This document shows, piece by piece, positions 36,701 to 48,700 of a DNA stretch of 64,000 nt; position 1 is the stretch's first letter; each line of letters begins with the position of its first letter. The notes under the pieces were generated by a model that was given only the letters and a program-made list of their open reading frames with translations, did not search any database and was not told the origin of the DNA. The translations under genes and the position numbers were made by a program. Source of the DNA: Otis tarda (taxonomy: Eukaryota > Chordata > Aves > Otidiformes > Otididae); NCBI GenBank assembly GCA_026413225.1, contig CM048557.1:58518987-58582986 (forward strand), written 5' to 3'.

Positions 36701-37299
36701 TGTACTGGTTTATTTATTCATTTGTAAATGCTATGCTACATTTACATACATACATACATTGCTAAAAGTCTGCAAGTGTCTCTGCCTAATTCTTCTACTA
36801 TCTGTGGTAAGCACTTGAGAGATTCAACAGGAGCACATTCACACTGATGTCTCACCTATCCAGTCAGTTTTGCTATTTTTTACATGCTTATAAGATAGAT
36901 TACTCCTTCTACAGAATTTAGTAGGTCCTTCTGATATTAATTTCCGGTTAAAGGTCTCTGTTGCTTGTGATGCTGCCTCTATAAATTGAACAGTGAATGA
37001 CCTACCAAAATGCTGAAAAGGTCTTTGGTCATACTTTCTGTATAGAGACCTGGTAGGGATGTAAAGGATCTGATTCTGACTTTTCTAAAAATATCGTCAA
37101 AGAACTCTGCTGAGAAAAGTAATCCTTCACACCTGTGTCACGGGGAGAAATGAAATGATAATGTGTGTCACCTGGACAAGGACAGTTGCTTTTAAGTCTT
37201 CATTTCTGATTTTTCTCTGTCAGATTTCAAGGAGAGGACAAGATTTTCAGGAATCAAAAGCAACACTGGCAAACAGGCAAAGGCTCATGAAAGCCACAA
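36701..37299. other. Downstream of DLK1, no feature seen
   Basis: AT-rich flank with a short CATA repeat near 36745-36760. Nothing else was identified. Confidence 0.55.
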
Positions 37300-37785
37300 A
37301 ATTGTCAGAGGCCTGAGGGCACTAATAGGTCTTACACTCCCTGAGGAGCCTCACCTGGGGCTCTCACCCACCCCCTGCCCACAAGCCCATTTCAGGTCAG
37401 CCCAGGGCTATTAGTCATGGTCTGAGCTGTGCTGGCCTCCGCCTCTGCCTGCTGGATGGACCTCAGACCTCTGCTGTAGGTAGCCTATCTGCTGGATGGG
37501 CCCTTTGGACCTGTGTTCCAGCCCTGTCTCCTTTTTTTTCCCTGGCTGGAGCCTATGGATGGACCCTGGACCTGCTTCATCACTTGCTGTGTTTGGGACT
37601 GTCAATGGACCCCATTACCAGCACCACCTCTAGCGATGTGTTCAGCCTCTGACTGTGCTGTTGGTGAGGGCATGTCCCACCCTGGGGCATGACTGTCCTG
37701 GGTCTCGCAGTTTTACCTTCTTACTGGGCAGCCTAATTCTGGCTGGTCCCTTTCAAAATGCAGTCCTCAAAGGTGTCTTCAGCTG
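37300..37785 (+). repeat. GC-rich candidate interspersed repeat, possibly LTR-like, interrupted
   Basis: A sharp shift to GC-rich sequence with imperfect internal repeats (CTGCTGGATGG at about 37448 and 37489; GGACCTG, GGACCTCAGACC). The composition and abrupt right edge, at the first base of the solo LTR, suggest an older repeat into which the LTR inserted. An AATAAG-containing stretch at 38917-38965, on the far side of the LTR, could be its remaining part. The family is not identified. Confidence 0.4.
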
Positions 37786-38916
37786 TGTTCTGGTTTTGTT
37801 TAGTGAGGGTGGGGGAGGGGCTAAGGTGGTAGCTTCTGTAGGAAACTGCTAGAAGTTGCTCCCCTTTGTTCAGTGGACTCGGCCAGTCCACTGGCCGGCT
37901 AGCGTGGACCCGCTGCTGGCCAAGGCTGAGCTGATTGGTAGCAGAATGTTTCATGATAATGCCTCTGCGATAACGTATTTAAGAAGGGGAAAATGGGGGG
38001 GGGGGGGAAGGAAAGAAGATGTGAAGCAGCTGAGAGGGGGAGGTGGAGCCTTGTGGGCCTTGCAGGCCTCACCCTCTGGCCTCTCGCTGGGCAGCTGAGT
38101 GGGCCCAACTCAGCCCGGCTGCAAGAAGTGGAAAGGAGATGAGAAGTGGACAAGATGTAAAAAGGATCCTGAGAGGCATCTGCCAGCCTGTTGTGAGGAA
38201 GGGCTGCAGATGACAAGGTCAGTGAAGAAGGAGTGGGAGGAGTAATGTGGCTCCTGGCCAAGATTCCCCTGCAGCCTGTGGTGATGACCATGGTGGAGCA
38301 GGTTGTCCCCCTGCAGCCCATGGAGGTCCATGGAGGGGCAGAGATTCACCTGCAGCCCGTGGAGGGCCCCATGCCAGAGCAGGTGGAGGCCTGAAGGAGG
38401 CTGTGGCCTGTGGAGGGTCCGCTGGGACAGTTGTTCTGCAGGGACTGCACCCCGTGGAAGAGCAGTTTCACGAAGGACTGTGGCCCGTGGGAGGGACCCC
38501 ACAATGGAGCAGGGGAGGAATGCGAGGAGTTCTTCCCCCGACGATGAAGCAGCGGCATGAAACAATGTATGATGAACTAACTGACTGCGACCCCCATTCT
38601 CTCTTCCCACCTGTGCCGCTCGGGGGCGGGGGAAGGTAGTAGAGATAATACTAAGCCCGGGAAGAGGGAGGGTTGGGGAGGAGGTTATCTTGTTCCCTGT
38701 CTCATTCTCCTGCTAGTTTTAGAAATAAATGAGAATTTTTCCCCAGGTCGAGTCTGTTTTGCCTGTAACAGTAACTTTAAGGATTTCTCCCTGTCCTTAT
38801 CTCAAACCTCGAGCCGTTTTTCCTTATATCATCTCCCCCTATTCTGTTGGAGGGTGGGGGGAGTGAGAGAGAGAGACACTGTGTAGTCTGGTCCTGATCA
38901 GGGCTGAACTACGACA
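37786..38916 (+). mobile_element. Solo LTR of an endogenous retrovirus-like element (~1.13 kb)
   Basis: A fossil. It begins TGTTCTGG and ends ACGACA, the TG...CA form of an LTR, and is flanked by GCTG on both sides (37782-37785 and 38917-38920), a possible 4-base target duplication. It contains a TATTTAAG promoter-like box near 37977, a run of 13 G at 37995-38007, an array of imperfect GCAGCCCGTGGAGG-type units at about 38265-38530, and an AATAAAT poly(A)-type signal near 38725. The layout resembles long avian ERV LTRs I know. No internal gag, pol or env region accompanies it, so it is a solo LTR. A 4-base duplication would fit class I ERVs, but this is weak evidence. Confidence 0.75.
38265..38530 (+). 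repeat. Imperfect tandem-like units inside the solo LTR
   Basis: Variants of 'gcagcccgtggaggg ... ggagcaggt' recur about every 40-60 bases (for example around 38270, 38310, 38350, 38405, 38445 and 38480). This explains the long open frames on both strands in this block, which I regard as non-coding. Confidence 0.7.
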
Positions 38917-39164
38917 GCTGCTGTTAAATAAGAATTTTCTTCCCCAGCCACCCGAGACAGGAACATTTAGCAGCTTCTTCTAAGCTGTGTCTGCTAACTA
39001 TGCTATTCCCAAATCCATTAACAGCTGGTCAAATAAAAAAAAAAAAAACCTTAAAGCAAATATAGTCATTACCCTAAGATTTTTTTTCTGTTGACATCTC
39101 TCTTAATTGCTGTGAGTATATAGCAAGTTTGCTGAATTGCTCATAATATTCACACACAATCTTA
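38917..39164. other. Short interval between solo LTR and CR1
   Basis: The first ~50 bases may be the far side of the interrupted repeat at 37300-37785. The rest is AT-rich with an A run near 39038-39050. No gene was seen. Confidence 0.45.
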
Positions 39165-41669
39165 TGGGTCAAGATTAGAGGACAGGGATGGACAGGGGAC
39201 GTTACCGTGGGGGTCTGTTACAGGCTGCCTGGCCAGGAGGACAGAGCAGACGAGGCACTCTATAGCCAGATAGGAGCAGCCTCACGGTCACAGGCCCTGG
39301 TCCTCATGGGGGACTTCAACCACCCTGACATCTGTTGGAGAGACAACACAGCAGGGCACAGGCAGTCCAGGAGGTTCCTGGAATGCATGGACGATAACTT
39401 CCTCCTGCAGGGATAGATGAACCGACAAGGAGGGGTGCCATGCTCGACCTTGTGCTCACCAACAGGGAGGGACTGTTGGGGAATGTGAAACTAAAGGACA
39501 GCCTTGGCTGCAGCGACCATGACACGGTGGAGTTCAAGATCCACGGGGCAGCAAGGAAACTACATGGCAAACTCTCAGCCCTAGACTTCAAGAGGGCAGA
39601 CTTCGGCCTCTTCAGGGACCTGATGGGCAAAGTGCCATGGGAGGCGGCCCTGGAGGGAAGAGGGGCCCAGGAAAGTTGGTCTACATTCAAGGAGCACCTC
39701 CTTCAAGCTCAGCAGAGGTGCATCCTGACGAAGAACAAGTTGGGCAAAAAGGCCAGGAGGCCCGCATGGATGAGCAAGGAGCTCCTGGACCAACTGAAAG
39801 TAAAGAAGGAAGCCTGTAGAGGGTGGAAACGGAGACAGGTAGCCTGGGAGGTCTACAAAGAGGCTGTGCAAGTGGCCAGGGATCAGGTGAGGAAGGCCAA
39901 AGTCCTGACAGAACTGAATCTGGCCAAGGATATAAAAAGCAACAAGAAGAGCTTCTGTAGGTATGTAGGGGACGAAAGAAAGTCCAAGGAAAATGTAGGC
40001 CCCCTCCGGAAGGGAACTGGTGTCCTGTTTACCCAGGACATGGAGAAGGCTGAGGTACTCAATGACTTTTTTGCCTCAGTCTTCACTGATAAGAGCTCTT
40101 GTCCCACCACCCAAGCTGTAGAAGGCGCAAGCAGGGACTGCGAGAACGAAGAACCACCCACTGTACTCGAAGAGCAGGTTCAGGATCATCTGAGGAACTT
40201 AAAGGTGCGCAAGTCCATGGAACCTGATGAGATCCATCCGCGGGTCCTGAGGGAACTGGCGGATGAAGTTGCCAAGCCACTGGCCATCATATTTGAGAAA
40301 TCGTAGCGGTCTGGTGAGTCCCCGATGACTGGAAGAGAGGGAACATAACCCCAATTTTTAAAAAGGGGAATAAGGAAGACGCGGGTAACTACAGGCCGGT
40401 CAGCCTCACCTCCGTGCCTGGCAAGGTCATGGAGCAGATTCTCCTGGAAACCATGCTAAAGCACATGGAGAGCAAGGAGGTGGTTGGTGACAGCCAACAT
40501 GGCTTCACCAAGGGCAGATTGTGCCTGACCAATTTGGTGGCCTTCTATGATGGGGTGGCAGCATCAGTCTCTCTAAACTAGAGAGACATGGGTTTGATGG
40601 ACGGACCACTCGGTGGATAAGGATTTGGCTGGATGGCCGCACTCAGAGAGTGGTGGTTAACAGCTCAATGTCCATGTGGACACCGGTCACGAGTGGCGTC
40701 CCTCAGGGGTCTGTGTTGGGTCCAGCCCTGTTCAACATCTTTGTCGGCGACATGGACAGTGGGATAGAGTGCACCCTCAGCAAGTTCGCCGATGACACCA
40801 AGCTGTGTGGTGCCGTCAACATGCTGGAAGGGAGGGATGCCATCCAGAGGGACCTTGACAGGCTGGAGAGGTGGGCCCGTGCCAACCTCATGAAGTTCAA
40901 CCAGGCCAAGTGCAAGGTCCTGCACCTGGGTCGTGGCAATCCCAGGCACAAATACAGGCTGGGCGGGGAATGGATTGTGAGCAGCCCTGAGGAGAAGGAC
41001 TTGGGAGTGATGGTGGACGAGAAGCTCAACATGAGCAGGCAGTGCGCCCTTGCAGCCCAGAAGGCCATTCGCATCCTGGGCTGCATCAAGAGAAGCGTGG
41101 CCAGCAGGTCGAGGGAGGTGATTCTGCCCTACTTCCCCCTCTGCCCTGGTGAGACCCCACCTGGAGTACTGCGTCCAGTTCTGGAGCCCCCAAAACAAGA
41201 AGGACATGGACCAGTTGGAGAAGGTCCAGAGGAGGGCCACGAAGATGATAAAAGGGCTGGAGCACCTCTCCTATGAGGACAGGCTGAGAGAGTTGGGACT
41301 GTTCAGCCTGGAGAAGAGGAGGCTCCGGGGAGACCTGATAGCGGTCTTCCAGTACCTCAAGGGGGCCTACAAGAAAGATGGGGAGAGGCTGTTCAGTAGG
41401 ACAAGTAGTAATGGTTTTAAAATAGTGGGGGGTAGATTTAGATTGGATATTAGGAAAAAATTTTTTACAATGAGAGTTGTAGAACACTGGAACAGGTTGC
41501 CTAGAGAGGTGGTGGAAGCCCCATCCCTGGAAACGTTCAAGGCCAGGCTGGATGAGGCTCTGAGTAACCTGATCTAGTCAGGGATATCCCTGCTCCTTGC
41601 AGAGGGGTTGGACTAGATGACCTTTGAAGGTCCCGTCCAACCCTAACCATTCTATGATTCTATGATTCT
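39165..41669 (+). mobile_element. CR1 LINE, 5'-truncated, ~2.5 kb, with EN and RT remains
   Basis: The longest CR1 in the window. Seen in order: end of the AP-like endonuclease domain ([20 protein letters not shown] at 39290-39350; [13 protein letters not shown] at about 39505), the linker (39580-40080; [17 protein letters not shown]), the RT N-terminal part ([20 protein letters not shown], about 40385-40445), RT motif C ([14 protein letters not shown], about 40775-40815), the C-terminal region and the 3' UTR ending in ATTCTATGATTCTATGATTC. It is inactive: a frame change near 39408, a stop at 40304-40306 (TAG where the family has Trp), a ~100-base deletion near 40571 that removes RT motif A, and a frame change near 41140. 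Sequence is otherwise close to the family consensus, so it is moderately young. Confidence 0.95.
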
Positions 41670-42110
41670 AGACCATAGCATTACAGGAAAAATGGTGTTG
41701 AGATACTACTGTGGAAAGTGTTGACATCTAGACACTAGAAAACAGGATGAAAATTTTAAAGCAAGCAGATGCTCCCTCTCAAAACTCTTGTTGAGAAGAC
41801 AAATATTCATCAAACCGAGCAACTTTTCAACCAGTCTTAGTGAAGATTACTAATTTAGAAATAAAGATGAAGGTGAAATCAGTTAAGCAATGTTGAATTT
41901 GAAGCCATGAAACATGAGCCATGAGAGTTTACACATTTTGTTTAAAACTATATTTTAAACATGTAATTCAGTATTGTACATGTTGATGCGATCTATTCTG
42001 TGATTAGAAGTACGTTAGGATCAATTTGGAGGTAGTTACCATTGGATAACTCAGACTGTGCAGCTTTGATTCAAACACAGCTGGATGAGTTTTGCAACTG
42101 TTTTGCATTC
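41670..42110. other. Gap between CR1 and minus-strand LTR, no feature seen
   Basis: AT-rich sequence without recognisable content. Confidence 0.55.
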
Positions 42111-42701
42111 TGTCATGGTTTAACCCCAGCTGGCAACCACACAGCCACTCACTCACTCTCTTCCCCCTTGGTGGAATGGGGGAGCAAATCAGAAGAGTAA
42201 AAGTGAGAAAACTTGTGTGTTGAGATAAAGACAGTTTAGTAAGGAAAGGAAAAGCCATGCATGCAAGCAAAGCAAAATGAGGAAGTCATTCACTACTTCC
42301 CATCAGCAGACAGGTGTTCAGCCATCTCCAGGAAAGCAGGGCTCCATCACGTGTAACGGTTACTTGGGAAGACAAACAACATCACTCTCAATGTCCCTGC
42401 CTTCCTTCTTCTTCCCCCAGCTTTATATGCTGAGCATGACATCATATGGTATGGAATACCCCTTTGGTCAGCTGGGGCCAGCTGTCCCAGCTGTGTCCCC
42501 TCCCAACTTCTTGTGCACCCCCAGCTTACTCACTGGTGGGGTGGTGTGAGAAGCAGATAAGGCCTTGAGGTTGTGTAAGCACTGCTCAGCAGCAACTAAC
42601 ACATCCCTGTGTTATCTACACTGTTCTCAGCACAAATACAAAACATAGGCCCATACTAGCTACTATGAAGAAAATCTACTCTATCCCAGCCAAATCCAGC
42701 A
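42111..42701 (-). mobile_element. Solo LTR, avian ERVL-type (minus strand, ~590 bases)
   Basis: A fossil. The low-coordinate end reads TGTCATGGTTTAACCCCAGC, the reverse complement of the ...GGGGTTAAACCATGACA 3' end of a widespread avian ERV LTR. The other end (CTCTATCCCAGC) matches the LTR start (GCTGGGATAGAG). On the minus strand a TATA-like box (ATATAAAGC, about 42422-42430) and a TTAC/TAAACTGTCTTTATCTCAAC-like poly(A) region (about 42225-42243) are in the expected places. No internal region accompanies it. It shows several small losses and substitutions, so it is not recent. I assign ERVL from memory of similar elements. Confidence 0.75.
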
Positions 42702-45700
42702 TAATATCTGCTAGGAATCGATGACTTAATTCCAGACTCAGCTGTGCACCTTCCCTCTCCCTTTGAGCAGAGGCTCCGTCAGCCCTTACAGATTGCTTTG
42801 CTCCAGGCCTCAGCAAGGCTTTGAGTGACAAAACTTGTGTTTAAAATACAAAACCAAGGTAATTATAATTCGCATTTGTAAACTGTCACATGATTTTTGG
42901 CCATGGTGACCTAGCTGGCAGCTCCTCCATCACAGTGTATTTCTTCGTATGTAGACTGGAGAGCCTGTTTGAAGAGGTCATTAGCTTAGCATGGAAAAAA
43001 TCATAGGTTTCAGCTCCCAGCATCCTTCCTGTCTTTGGTGATGTCAGCAAATAAGTATAAGAGGCTGCTGTTGTCCTGCTATACTCTCCAAAGGGAAAAA
43101 GTCTTATCTTAAACATGAAAGGCTGGAAAAAATAATAGCTGTCTTTAGCTTCTCTGTTCCAGGAAAGAATTAAACGTATGTATGGGAGTTTCTCAGACCT
43201 GTGCCGTTAGTGTAGTGAATAGCTCCGAAGCCTCATCATCACATAAGTGACAGAGAACTGGGATGATAAGAAAGATTTAAGAAAGCTACAGTGTTTGAAT
43301 CAATGGCCTGCAACAGGTCTCTAAAGCAAGAAGTTTAAAACGAACATTATGCAGAAACACTGACATAAAGTCAAAGAGGAGACAAAGAGCATTGATACCA
43401 CGTTAATTTTATGTTTATTCTGCATATTTTTTTAATAGACAGAGAACAACCTGTCTATGGTAACCATTGCCAGAGGTACCAACCTATATTGCTATTTCTC
43501 AGCTTTTCGCTTTCTGAATGCTCTCCCTTAGTGAAGTAATTATGTCTCTGACCCTCAAACTCCCTCTGCCTTATTGCCTGTAAAAAAATAAATATATAAG
43601 GACAACTAGGCTGATGGATGGGTTGGGACAGTGGGACAGTTTCTTAAGGGCAGTAGCTCCCTCTTGTCCCCATGCTATAGGAGAATATATTAAAAGTTAT
43701 TTTTATTTTAATCATCTCTCTTTGAGCTGTCTTAGCCTTTGTTCCTGCTACATTAACAAAAAAAAAGACCCATAGATGTTCCACAAAGATCAGGTTTTTA
43801 GATACAACGTGTGGATGTTTTTCTGTTTTGTTTTTTTTTTTGTTCCTTGAGGGTTTTTTTCATGGCTGTGGAGGAGGAGAGGTCTGGCTGCTGTAAAAGC
43901 AGAACATATGAAGTAGTAATCACCAAACTCTGGACAAGGATTCTGAATATAGAGTACGTGCATGGCTTTTCTTTTTACTGCCATTCTTGATATGTGTCCA
44001 TAAACCAACAATGTATGCATTGCTTTTGATTAATAAGTATTGTGTTTTCAAGTGCTAAACCATCTGCTGATGATATATCCACAACAGCCCAGCTGATCTG
44101 CTCTTCTGGGTTGATAACCTGAGTTCTGTTTTAAAATAAATATTTGGGTCCAGATGGACGATGGTTTTCCTACTTAAAACAGACCTTCAGCTTTTGAGGG
44201 TGAAGCAGTGTTAAGGACCTGGCAGCCGGAATATATACAAACTATTACTGAGGACAGTGGTACAGATTGCACTACTTGAGTACAGTACTTTTCATACCCA
44301 TGTCCTTCCCTCTCCAAATTCTCAAATTTGCCTGTGCCTTGGCAAAATTTATTTACCACTACAGCCTTAAGGGCAAAACAATTTGCTACAGATATAGGCT
44401 CTTTTTTTTTTTTTTTTAATAATTCAGGACTTTCCTGGCAGAACTACATGCATATGCATCCAGAGTACACTAAATTATTGCACACGTACTGTGCATGCAC
44501 TGTTGATTCTCCAAAACACATCTCATTTACTATGCATTTCTTGTGAACGAGCCATGGACAAATCTTGCATTCCTGGATGTCACACAGCCTAGGAAAATAT
44601 CCAGTTCTGCCTGGCTTAGGTGAAAGAAGGGTCTTGAGGGAAGACTTTTGTGGTTGCTCAAACCATATTGGGGCCAACACTTGAGGCCCATAAAGATGGG
44701 CCAGCTTTGCTGCATCTCTATGGCCATTAAATGAGATCAACCCAGAACATGTACTGTGTATTAGATTTTGCTCTTATAGCATCAAGTAATAGTTTGATTT
44801 TTTTTCCTAAATTTCTTGATGGAAACGAGGATATGGTTCTTTTAAAACTTTGCAAGAGTGGCAACAAGATTTTATATAAAAGGGAGAATTTCAGTCTCAA
44901 ATACAAACTGAACTGTTTCTCTGGGATTTGAAGAAAACCATGGAATGAATTAATTTTGGTCATTAGCTCTATAGCTCAAGAAGAGGCTTTTTCTTCTCTC
45001 TTAGTCCCCTATAGATCATCAAGATGGAGGACCTTTCCTGGGGCTTATGTCTGAGTCAGGGTCTCAGACAAGTTCGTGGAAACACAATGCAACATCTAAT
45101 CCATATCCTTAGCAATTCAGAAAAATTCTGCAGGCATAGAGCAACATCTTTATGTTCATGGTCTCTCAAAGGCAAGTTTGAGCAAGTTTAAAGATGTTAA
45201 AATGTGAAGGTGGTATAATATAAAGAAGAGGGACTAAGCCAGGCTTAACTAGAGGTTTTTATTAGACCAAAAATGTCTTTATAGCATTTTACCACATGAC
45301 ACTTGGAACAAAAATGCTGTTTTATTCTTCCTCTCTCTGTCCACTTCTTTGAAAATGATATCCCTGCTATTAGTTGCAGCCTTCTACTATGTGTATCCAC
45401 TTGATGGCAGCATTTGAACGCAGAACCATTTGAATCTCTTCAAACTTTGTCCCTTTCGCATTTTGCATCGGGAAGTTTGTAACCCATCCCAAGTGACTGA
45501 TTATGGGGAAAGGGCAAAAAGGGATAACGAGAACATGCCATGTCTGTAGGTAACGACTGCTTATGACCTGATGAGCTGCAGCAAAACCAAAACCACATCT
45601 GCATTGGTAGAGAAAGCTAACAGTGTTATCCCAACAAAATTACTGCTCTGCTTTGGAATTAAACTGGAGAGTAGAGACCTGACACCTACAGACCCATGGA

Positions 45701-48700
45701 GTTAGGGATAAGTCTGAAAAGGTTACTGCAATAGGAACACCCGGTTTGGATCTTCTGCCATCGTACATGAACATATGCATATCTACATATTCATAAGTAA
45801 TGATGGATTTTCGTGTACTACCTGTGGTATGCAAAATTTATCCATTCTTCAAACTTGTACATGGCTTTTGATAAACCAAACACAGACAGTACGCACTTGA
45901 TAAACAAAACTACATGAATGAAGATAGCTTAAATGAACAGTCACTGAAAGGAAAATGAAGAACAATGAAAGGAAAACCAAGAAAATATTTTACACCATTT
46001 CAGGTAAACGAAAAGGTTTTGGTACATTAGTACACTCCTAGCCTCTCACATTTGACTTGTGTATTTTTTTCAACCCAAAATGGGATGCACAGCAATCTTG
46101 TCAGTCATCTCATATTCGTTCTCATGCTCCTCACACCACGTAGTGAAATTTTGATCTGCCTGCCTCTGTCTTACTGACTTTCAAAGGTGTTCAAATTGGA
46201 AGGGGGAAAATACATGCTTTAATTTAAAAAAATCTTTTTTTGTACCAAATTGAAGGCCAGAACTTCACTTGGTTTTCCAGAGCAGTGGCAGGAATCTCAC
46301 AACTTACTGGGAACTGTGCATCTACAACATTTCCCATCAAGGAATGGTTAATATTTTGACAGGCCAAGTAAATGTGGAGTTCACTGAAGTTATTCCATTC
46401 TACCTTCCAGTATTTAAATCACTGGAAGTATTTCAAGAGTCCTGCATCTTATCATGGGGCAAGTGTAAGCTTTTAAGGGATTTAAACTTCAGCTCTCACC
46501 TGTGCCTGGTTTTCTTCTTAAATGATGGGACTTGGAGGACTAAGGACATCTGACTGATCCTATGGCTGGGAGCCTGGATTGCTGAGAGATATGAGAGGCA
46601 GCCTATTTTCAGGGAGTGTTGGAGCAGTCCTTGTAGTTTTGAGCCCGAGAAAGAGTTAGTGATGGCTCCTTGCTGAGGGAGAACAAAGCTTGCCTGGAAG
46701 CCAGAGATGAAAGCGTAAGGAATCGCGTGTGGGCTTAGTGGTGGGAGAGCGTCATAAAAGGACCAAGTCTGACGTGGAGCCCTGTCTGAGGGAGTTTTTC
46801 TTTAGACAACTACAGGGCTGTTGTTATACTGCTAACAGATGAACTCATCAGGGGAGATCTTGGTTTGTGCTTTATAGAGCACATGTGAGGTTGAGGGAGC
46901 TAAGAGGGAGAAGCTGCAGCTTTACCAGGTTTGCTCTCCACTGCTGCCTGCAGGACCAGTCCTGTTCTCCCCTCCAGAAAGCTGGAACAGTCCAGTACTT
47001 TTTCAATCAGACTGCTGCCGTTAGCTAGGAGTGTCATCTTCCTTTTGAATGTCAGCCCTTTTTGGTATTCTGCTCATTACTACCCAGATTCTTCATTGAT
47101 CTTGGCTGGAGATTTAAATTTCTCTATTGTACGGTCATGATCTTTACCAGACAAAAAAAGTACTTATCAGTGAAAAAGGGTGTGAAAAATTCAAGCTGTT
47201 CCCCTAGCCTTTCTTATCCAGAAAAGCCAACAGGAAAGGTTAAAGATAGTTAGACCTTTTGGCTAAGGTACAAAATTAAGTGTGACATGCAAATGACTTT
47301 CCAGTAGCTCTCTCCAGTTTCTAAGTAGGGAGATCCAGGGTCATCATGTCCACAGATACCATTTACAGAAGTATGACATTGGGGATAAAGGGGCACTATA
47401 GTGTCTCAAATTCATCTGTCTTTGAAATTAACTACATGCCAATGTATAATAAGCATGAATAAAGGCAAACAAATAGAGTGGTGGTAGAGCCCTTAGGAAT
47501 GGAAGATCATGCCCAAATCAGCACAGACATAACCCAGTAACAACTTTCGCAAAGGGCTTCATGTGTCCTACTTTGCAGAGGCACACAAAAAAAGGAGAAG
47601 AAAAAGGAGAAATAGCCTAGTTTGAAGAGACAATGGAATGGTGAGTCCAAGCATTTGCTTTGAGGATATGAAGTAAAACAGTGTGTTGGGATATTCTCTA
47701 CAGAGTCCCAAGACAGAAGAGGAATGAAGGCCACCCAGTTAACCTGGAAATAATTAACCTCAAAGTCCTTGTCAGTCTAGCAGGCGCAACTAACTTGAGG
47801 CTGGGGAGGAAATCTAAGTAGGTGGCATAGCTAGAAGAAGCAGGGAAGTTGGGCTTTTTTTTTTTTTCTTCTGCTGCTCCTGAGATGAGCTGGTTAGATT
47901 TGTGATACTCTTCCCAATTTCTTATAGGAACCAGGGTATGTGTGACCACTACAAGATGACAAGGGAATTGGCCATCCTGTTATGGATGAGTGTCTACAGC
48001 TCATCTCACAATTTAAACAGATGTAGGAAGTGAGGAGGTTGAAATGGGATAGATGGTAGTTCGTACTTATTTAGCAAAGAGAAATCTACATGCCTGGGGT
48101 GTTGATCGGCTTTCTGTAGCCCAATGATGCCTACAGCTAGGCAAAAATAATGTTGTTCCATGGGGAAGACCACGATGTAGTTCTTTCAGAGAAACACTGT
48201 AGCTTAAGAGGATTCCTTGCTCTTCACTCTTTCTTCCAGTCTCTGGAAGAACTTGATGTAGAGGAGACAAAATGTTATTAAAGCCTGTGGTGCAAATGTT
48301 GGAGCATTAAACTATCAGCCTAAATAGGTCTTCAGAAGGATTCACGTAATACACACTTACATATGTTCTGTCTTTTGTGGACAGTGCTGAGTTTGCAAAC
48401 AAGTGAGTTTCCATTGAAAAAGTTCCAGCTAAGGCCGCCCACAAAGCTCTGCCCAACCAATATTCATCTTTCTCCTGCAGAACCACATTTGCCATAAAGC
48501 TCTAGTGAATCCAAGTGATTGTGTATAATACCTATCTTCTGCTACCTCCAAATCTCCAAATTTTGTCTAGATATAAAGGAGTAGTTTGAACACGGACAGT
48601 GTGTGCTTGAATGTTTGCAAGGTGCTTTAGCAGGCCATGGCTGTGGCAGTGAGCAATGCTGTGACTAGAGGGTGCACTTGCCATGTGCTATATAGAAACT

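Noticed and set aside
37899-38639. Open frames of 130-166 codons on both strands
   Set aside because: They lie inside the solo LTR and follow from its GC-rich repeat array, not from coding sequence.
40665-41240. A 191-codon minus-strand frame
   Set aside because: It is the shadow of the CR1 reverse-transcriptase frame on the plus strand.
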